In this document: in pieces, positions 60,706 to 64,000 of the stretch
Position numbering within the stretch: the stretch's first letter is position 1
Layout: each line of letters begins with the position of its first letter
DNA from: Bacillota bacterium
GTDB taxonomy: Bacteria > Bacillota > Clostridia > Christensenellales > Christensenellaceae
NCBI GenBank assembly: GCA_023393165.1
Contig: JAEWMJ010000008.1
Location: 1-64,000, forward strand
Reading direction: 5' to 3'
Length of the DNA stretch: 64,000 bases
Position numbers and translations under genes: made by a program
The notes under the pieces: generated by a model
What the model saw: the letters and a program-made list of their open reading frames with translations, nothing else
The model's database searches: none
What the model was told of the DNA's origin: nothing

Positions 60706-61563
60706 TTACCGTCTTTTCCTTGACATATTCAGTGTCGCAAGGGTAAAAAATACGGCTGTGGTTACGATCAGCACAATGATGCTGAAAAGCGGCTGCGTCA
60801 GCTGGTCGCCAAATTGGTAAACCACGCCCATGGAAACCTTAAAATTATCCACCTGGGATGCGGGAGCGCCGGCAAACACCTGATCCATGGGCGCCGCCAT
60901 CATAACCTGACGAAAAAGCGCGCCCGAATGGGAAACCGGAAAGCATTTGACCACAGCCTGCACGCCTTCCGGCAGGCTGCCGATGGGGATATAAATACCG
61001 GTCAAAAAGCCAATAAGCGTTCCAAGAATTGTAGAAGCGGTTCCGAAAGCGCTGATGCTTTTGAAAAAAGATACCATAAAAAATACGATGGAACTGCTGG
61101 AAATTACCGATAATACCATGATGCCCAGCACCTCAAAAAAAACCGGGATGCTTACCCATTCCCCGCCGTAGGCCGCAATATACAATTCGGCGCAGACAAA
61201 TGTGATCAGGCTCATAATCATACCGATCAGAAAGGTTCCCGTAAGATAACCGCCTACAAGGGCTGACCGTTTTATCGGAGAAGCTGAAAAATCTTTCAGT
61301 ATTTTTTTGGACCTGTCATCCACCATGATTCCAAACGCGCCCATTGTGGTTGTTATGGAAGCGACGCCCAGGAGTCCGGCCATGATCCAGCTGTCCATCA
61401 GGAAACGCGCGCCCGGCACGCCTTTCAGCTCGCCCTGGATGACGTCTCCCAGAAACAATACATACAAACCGATTATGATCAGAACGGCAAGCAGCGAGAA
61501 GAATACCGACGTCCTGTCTCTGAAATATAATCTTAAATTTCTTTTTGCCAGGTTCCATATCAT
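60706..61563 (-). CDS. ABC-2 type transporter permease
   Basis: The 285-residue protein has six hydrophobic helices and the ABC-2 features RDRTSVFFSLLAVLIIIG and GTLIGFLTGIYIPIGSLP (the conserved turn before the last helices). It overlaps the ATPase gene by 4 bp and forms an exporter with it, probably of a drug or peptide. Confidence 0.85.
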   Translation of the reverse strand: MIWNLAKRNLRLYFRDRTSVFFSLLAVLIIIGLYVLFLGDVIQGELKGVPGARFLMDSWIMAGLLGVASITTTMGAFGIMVDDRSKKILKDFSASPIKRSALVGGYLTGTFLIGMIMSLITFVCAELYIAAYGGEWVSIPVFFEVLGIMVLSVISSSSIVFFMVSFFKSISAFGTASTILGTLIGFLTGIYIPIGSLPEGVQAVVKCFPVSHSGALFRQVMMAAPMDQVFAGAPASQVDNFKVSMGVVYQFGDQLTQPLFSIIVLIVTTAVFFTLATLNMSRKRR

Positions 61564-62477
61564 GATTCCTTCACGCTCCCCCCTGTGATCGCGATAAAGG
61601 CGTCGTCCATACTCCCGCTGATTACTTCAAAGCTTTCGATAAGCCCTTCGCAAAGCTTCAGCACCGGAAGAGCATCCAGCGTTTTATGCAGTTTGATATC
61701 GATCCGCACGCCGTTTACCTTATAGCCGATTTCCTTTTGCTTGAGCAGCGTCTCGATCTCTTCCATATTGGCGGGTGAAATCTTCAGATAATCGCTGCTG
61801 TATTCCTCCCGCAGCGCGGCGGGCGTGCCTTTTGCCGTAATTATGCCTCCGTCTATCACCGCCACATAATCGGCGTTTGCCGCCTCCTCCATGTAATGCG
61901 TGGTCAAAAACACCGTTACACCTTCCTCCTGCTGAAGGTGGCGTATGGTATCCCACACGCTTTTTCTTGTCTGGGGATCAAGTCCGGTGGTTGGTTCGTC
62001 CAGAAATAATATTTTGGGCGTATGTACCAGCGAACGCGCAATATCCGCGCGGCGGCGCTGTCCGCCCGATAATTTTCCGTAACGCCTGTCCAGAAATTCT
62101 TCAACTTCCGCCGCTCTTGCCGCTTTTTTAACCGAATCTTCCAACCGTTTCCCTTTCATGCCATACAGGCTCCCGCGGGTCTCCATATTCTCCCTTACGG
62201 TCAGCAGATCGTCAAGAACGCTGTCCTGAAACACAACGCCTATGCTGCCGCGTATCTTATCGTCGTCGCGTCCAAGCCGGTATCCGTCCACCCGGACGCT
62301 GCCCGCATCCGGAAGCAGCAGCGTACAGATCATGTCTATAGTGGTTGATTTCCCCGCGCCGTTCGGCCCGAGAAATGCGAAAAGCGTTCCGGCGTCCACG
62401 TAAAAATCGATCCCCCGTACTGCCTGGACATCCCTGTAGCTCTTGGACAGATTCTCTACTTCTATGATTTTTTCCAA
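61560..62477 (-). CDS. ABC transporter ATP-binding protein (DrrA/daunorubicin-type)
   Basis: The 305-residue protein has Walker A GPNGAGKST, signature KLSGGQRRR, Walker B ILFLDEPTTGLD and the TTHYMEEA switch. The C-terminal region of about 85 residues is of the DrrA kind. It is the first gene of a two-gene exporter operon. No dedicated regulator is adjacent. Confidence 0.88.
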   Translation of the reverse strand: MEKIIEVENLSKSYRDVQAVRGIDFYVDAGTLFAFLGPNGAGKSTTIDMICTLLLPDAGSVRVDGYRLGRDDDKIRGSIGVVFQDSVLDDLLTVRENMETRGSLYGMKGKRLEDSVKKAARAAEVEEFLDRRYGKLSGGQRRRADIARSLVHTPKILFLDEPTTGLDPQTRKSVWDTIRHLQQEEGVTVFLTTHYMEEAANADYVAVIDGGIITAKGTPAALREEYSSDYLKISPANMEEIETLLKQKEIGYKVNGVRIDIKLHKTLDALPVLKLCEGLIESFEVISGSMDDAFIAITGGSVKES

Positions 62478-62571
62478 AGAATCCCCTCCCTGCTTTTATC
62501 CTTACATTTTCAAATATACCATAGCATTTTTCCCTTGAGAAGTAAAATATAGGTAAAAAAGCACATTCAGG

Positions 62572-62601
62572 TATACAAATATACATGATCTCGATTATAA
62601 T
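62572..62601 (+). promoter_or_regulatory. Candidate promoter of the prolyl-tRNA deacylase gene
   Basis: TATACA (62572-62577), 18 bp and a consensus TATAAT (62596-62601) precede the gene by about 30 bp. Confidence 0.45.
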
Positions 62602-62630
62602 GAATATATTATCTTAAAAGAAGGCGTAAA

Positions 62631-63197
62631 ATGGCGATTCGGGCAGACAAAACTCTTTTTTCAACCAAGCCGGAGGGCGAAAACCGGCAGCAGAAAGAAA
62701 TGGATACATACGATTGTCTGGAAAAGCTGCATATTCCTTATACCCGGCTGGATCATGACGAAACCGCTTCCATTGACGATTGTCTGGAAGTGGAAAAAAT
62801 TCTGGGCATTGAAATATGCAAAAACCTTTTTCTGTGCAACGCCCAGAGAACCAGCTTCTACCTGCTGATGATGCCAGGGCATAAGGTTTTCAAGACCAAG
62901 GATCTTTCAAAACAGATAGGATCGTCCCGGCTGTCTTTCGCCGGAGCCGATTACATGGAAACGTATCTGAACATTATGCCGGGATCGGTCAGCGTTCTCG
63001 GCTTAATGAACGATAAAGGCCGCAATGTCCGCCTGCTTATTGACCGCGACATATTAAAAAACGGATTCATCGGATGCCATCCCTGTGTCAACACATCAAG
63101 CTTAAAAATAAAAACCTCCGATCTTTTGGAAAAATTTTTACCGTATACAGGCCATATTCCCACTTTTGTGGAATTATCCACTTACGTGGAATTATAA
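62631..63197 (+). CDS. Prolyl-tRNA deacylase-like protein (ProX/YbaK family)
   Basis: The 188-residue protein fits the stand-alone editing domain family: YTRLDHDETASIDDCLEVE, CKNLFLCNAQRTSFYLLMMPG, KQIGSSRLSFA, MPGSVSVLGLMND and the C-terminal GCHPCVNTSSLKI. ProX-type proteins hydrolyse alanyl-tRNA(Pro), clearing mischarged tRNA. The gene is monocistronic, with GAAGG upstream. Confidence 0.85.
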   Translation: MAIRADKTLFSTKPEGENRQQKEMDTYDCLEKLHIPYTRLDHDETASIDDCLEVEKILGIEICKNLFLCNAQRTSFYLLMMPGHKVFKTKDLSKQIGSSRLSFAGADYMETYLNIMPGSVSVLGLMNDKGRNVRLLIDRDILKNGFIGCHPCVNTSSLKIKTSDLLEKFLPYTGHIPTFVELSTYVEL

Positions 63198-63251
63198 AAT
63201 AAAGAACTGAAAATACTGCGTAAGAAATGATAACAGTTTTCGGAGGAAACT

Positions 63252-64000
63252 ATGAAAACGAATATTTATTATTTCTCGGGCACCGGCAATTCTCTTTGGG
63301 CGGCTCATTATATTGCCCGGAAAACAACGGGAGAACTACTCCCTATCGCGTCGTTTCTGGATCAGGATACCGTCTTGGCCGATGCGGACAGCATTGGAAT
63401 TATATTTCCTGTTTATTACGAAGATCTGCCCGCGGTTGTTATGCATTTTGCCCAAAAGCTCCGCTTTCCGGAAAACTGCTATATTTTTTCCGTCTGCACT
63501 TTCGGCGGCGCAGCCGGAGGATCTCTTCGCAGTCTGAAACGGATACTTAAAGCGCAAGGCGGCCGGCTCTCGGCAGGATTCGGTGTTCGTATGCCCCAGA
63601 ACGCCTTTTTAAAAAGGAGCGTCAAATATGCCCGTTTGTATGAGCAAAGTGAAAAAAGGCTTAATGCAGCCGCAGGTAAAATTTGCAGCAAAAAGCATGG
63701 TTTTTTTTATCCCAATCCGCTTGTGGAAGCGGCTATATTCCCCCTTCAGCCGGTTATAATATCTGCATGTAAAAAAGAATTCATAAAGCTTTCCGGCGCG
63801 TCCGCCCAACACTCCATGGAAGAACTCCTTCACTTGACGGACAAGAGTTTCAGCGTAAACGCCGATTGCATCAAATGCGGAATATGCGCCGGTGTTTGTC
63901 CCGTACAAAATATCAGGCTGGATACAGGCGGCCCGGTCTGGCTGCACCGGTGCGAAACCTGCCTGGCCTGTGTCAACTGGTGTCCCCGCCACGCCATCCA
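63252..64000 (+). CDS. EFR1-family flavodoxin-ferredoxin protein (partial, C-terminus missing)
   Basis: The 249 visible residues open with NIYYFSGTGNSLWAA, the flavodoxin phosphate loop. They continue to two ferredoxin motifs, CIKCGICAGVCP and CETCLACVNWCP, just before the right edge. The frame is open through the edge, so only a short tail is missing. GGAGG precedes the ATG. It resembles the EFR1 protein at 53138 in layout but is clearly different in sequence. Confidence 0.85.
   Translation, partial: MKTNIYYFSGTGNSLWAAHYIARKTTGELLPIASFLDQDTVLADADSIGIIFPVYYEDLPAVVMHFAQKLRFPENCYIFSVCTFGGAAGGSLRSLKRILKAQGGRLSAGFGVRMPQNAFLKRSVKYARLYEQSEKRLNAAAGKICSKKHGFFYPNPLVEAAIFPLQPVIISACKKEFIKLSGASAQHSMEELLHLTDKSFSVNADCIKCGICAGVCPVQNIRLDTGGPVWLHRCETCLACVNWCPRHAI

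Overview
The window looks like a chromosomal segment of an anaerobic, low-to-mid GC Bacillota, most likely a member of Clostridia. Reasons seen in the sequence: strong GGAGG-type ribosome sites, frequent TTG starts, AT-rich intergenic regions, many lipoproteins with a lipobox and no outer-membrane genes, EFR1-type flavodoxin/ferredoxin proteins, and Bacillota-type regulators (SorC, PadR, Fur, TetR, AraC). I cannot name the genus.

Layout. 1-2156: the start of a thiamine-diphosphate 2-oxoacid (acetoin/pyruvate type) dehydrogenase operon (E1 beta cut by the window edge, E1 alpha) behind a SorC-family regulator. 2482-9181: a metal (zinc) homeostasis block. One operon holds a CobW/YciC-like GTPase, a GTPase-permease fusion and a YcgQ-like partner. 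znuA diverges from znuCB, and a Fur-family regulator follows. Two copies of the same operator (TGCAAATG-N5-CATTTGCA) sit in the promoters. 9342-11160: a DedA protein and a PadR regulator with its membrane partner, whose promoters share an operator-like sequence. 11337-11781: a frameshifted membrane-protein remnant.

11980-36068 is one large deoxy-sugar (L-rhamnose type) utilisation island. It has two RhaSTPQ-like ABC importers, an MFS transporter, L-rhamnose isomerase, L-rhamnose mutarotase, rhamnulokinase, a class II aldolase, three further sugar-isomerase-like proteins (AraA/FucI fold), a ureidoglycolate-lyase-like cupin, a FIST-like protein and two paralogous AraC regulators. Five promoters in the island carry a related 17-bp element directly against the -35 box, which suggests one regulon. 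The expected flow is import, anomer conversion (mutarotase), isomerisation (RhaA), phosphorylation (RhaB) and aldol cleavage.

36069-37022 contains tRNA-Thr(CGU), an orphan 3' half of a tRNA-Ser and a GC-rich repeat bounded by tRNA-Thr-derived sequence, probably recombination scars. 37023-47276: a diguanylate cyclase, a DUF2142-type membrane protein, a WbqC-like protein and a housekeeping operon (M20 amidohydrolase, methyltransferase, Hsp33, TPR protein, RlmL-type rRNA methyltransferase, lipoprotein). 47564-52204: lysine/diaminopimelate genes asd-dapA-dapB plus a COG2509 flavoprotein. The DapB carries a C-terminal tandem ACT region resembling that of aspartokinase, an unusual fusion. 52487-64000: small accessory genes, including two EFR1 proteins, a GNAT acetyltransferase with a nearby broken second copy, an AraC/GyrI regulator, lipoproteins, a TetR-controlled flavoprotein, an ABC-2 exporter and a prolyl-tRNA deacylase-like protein. 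No CRISPR array, IS element, rRNA or intact prophage was seen.
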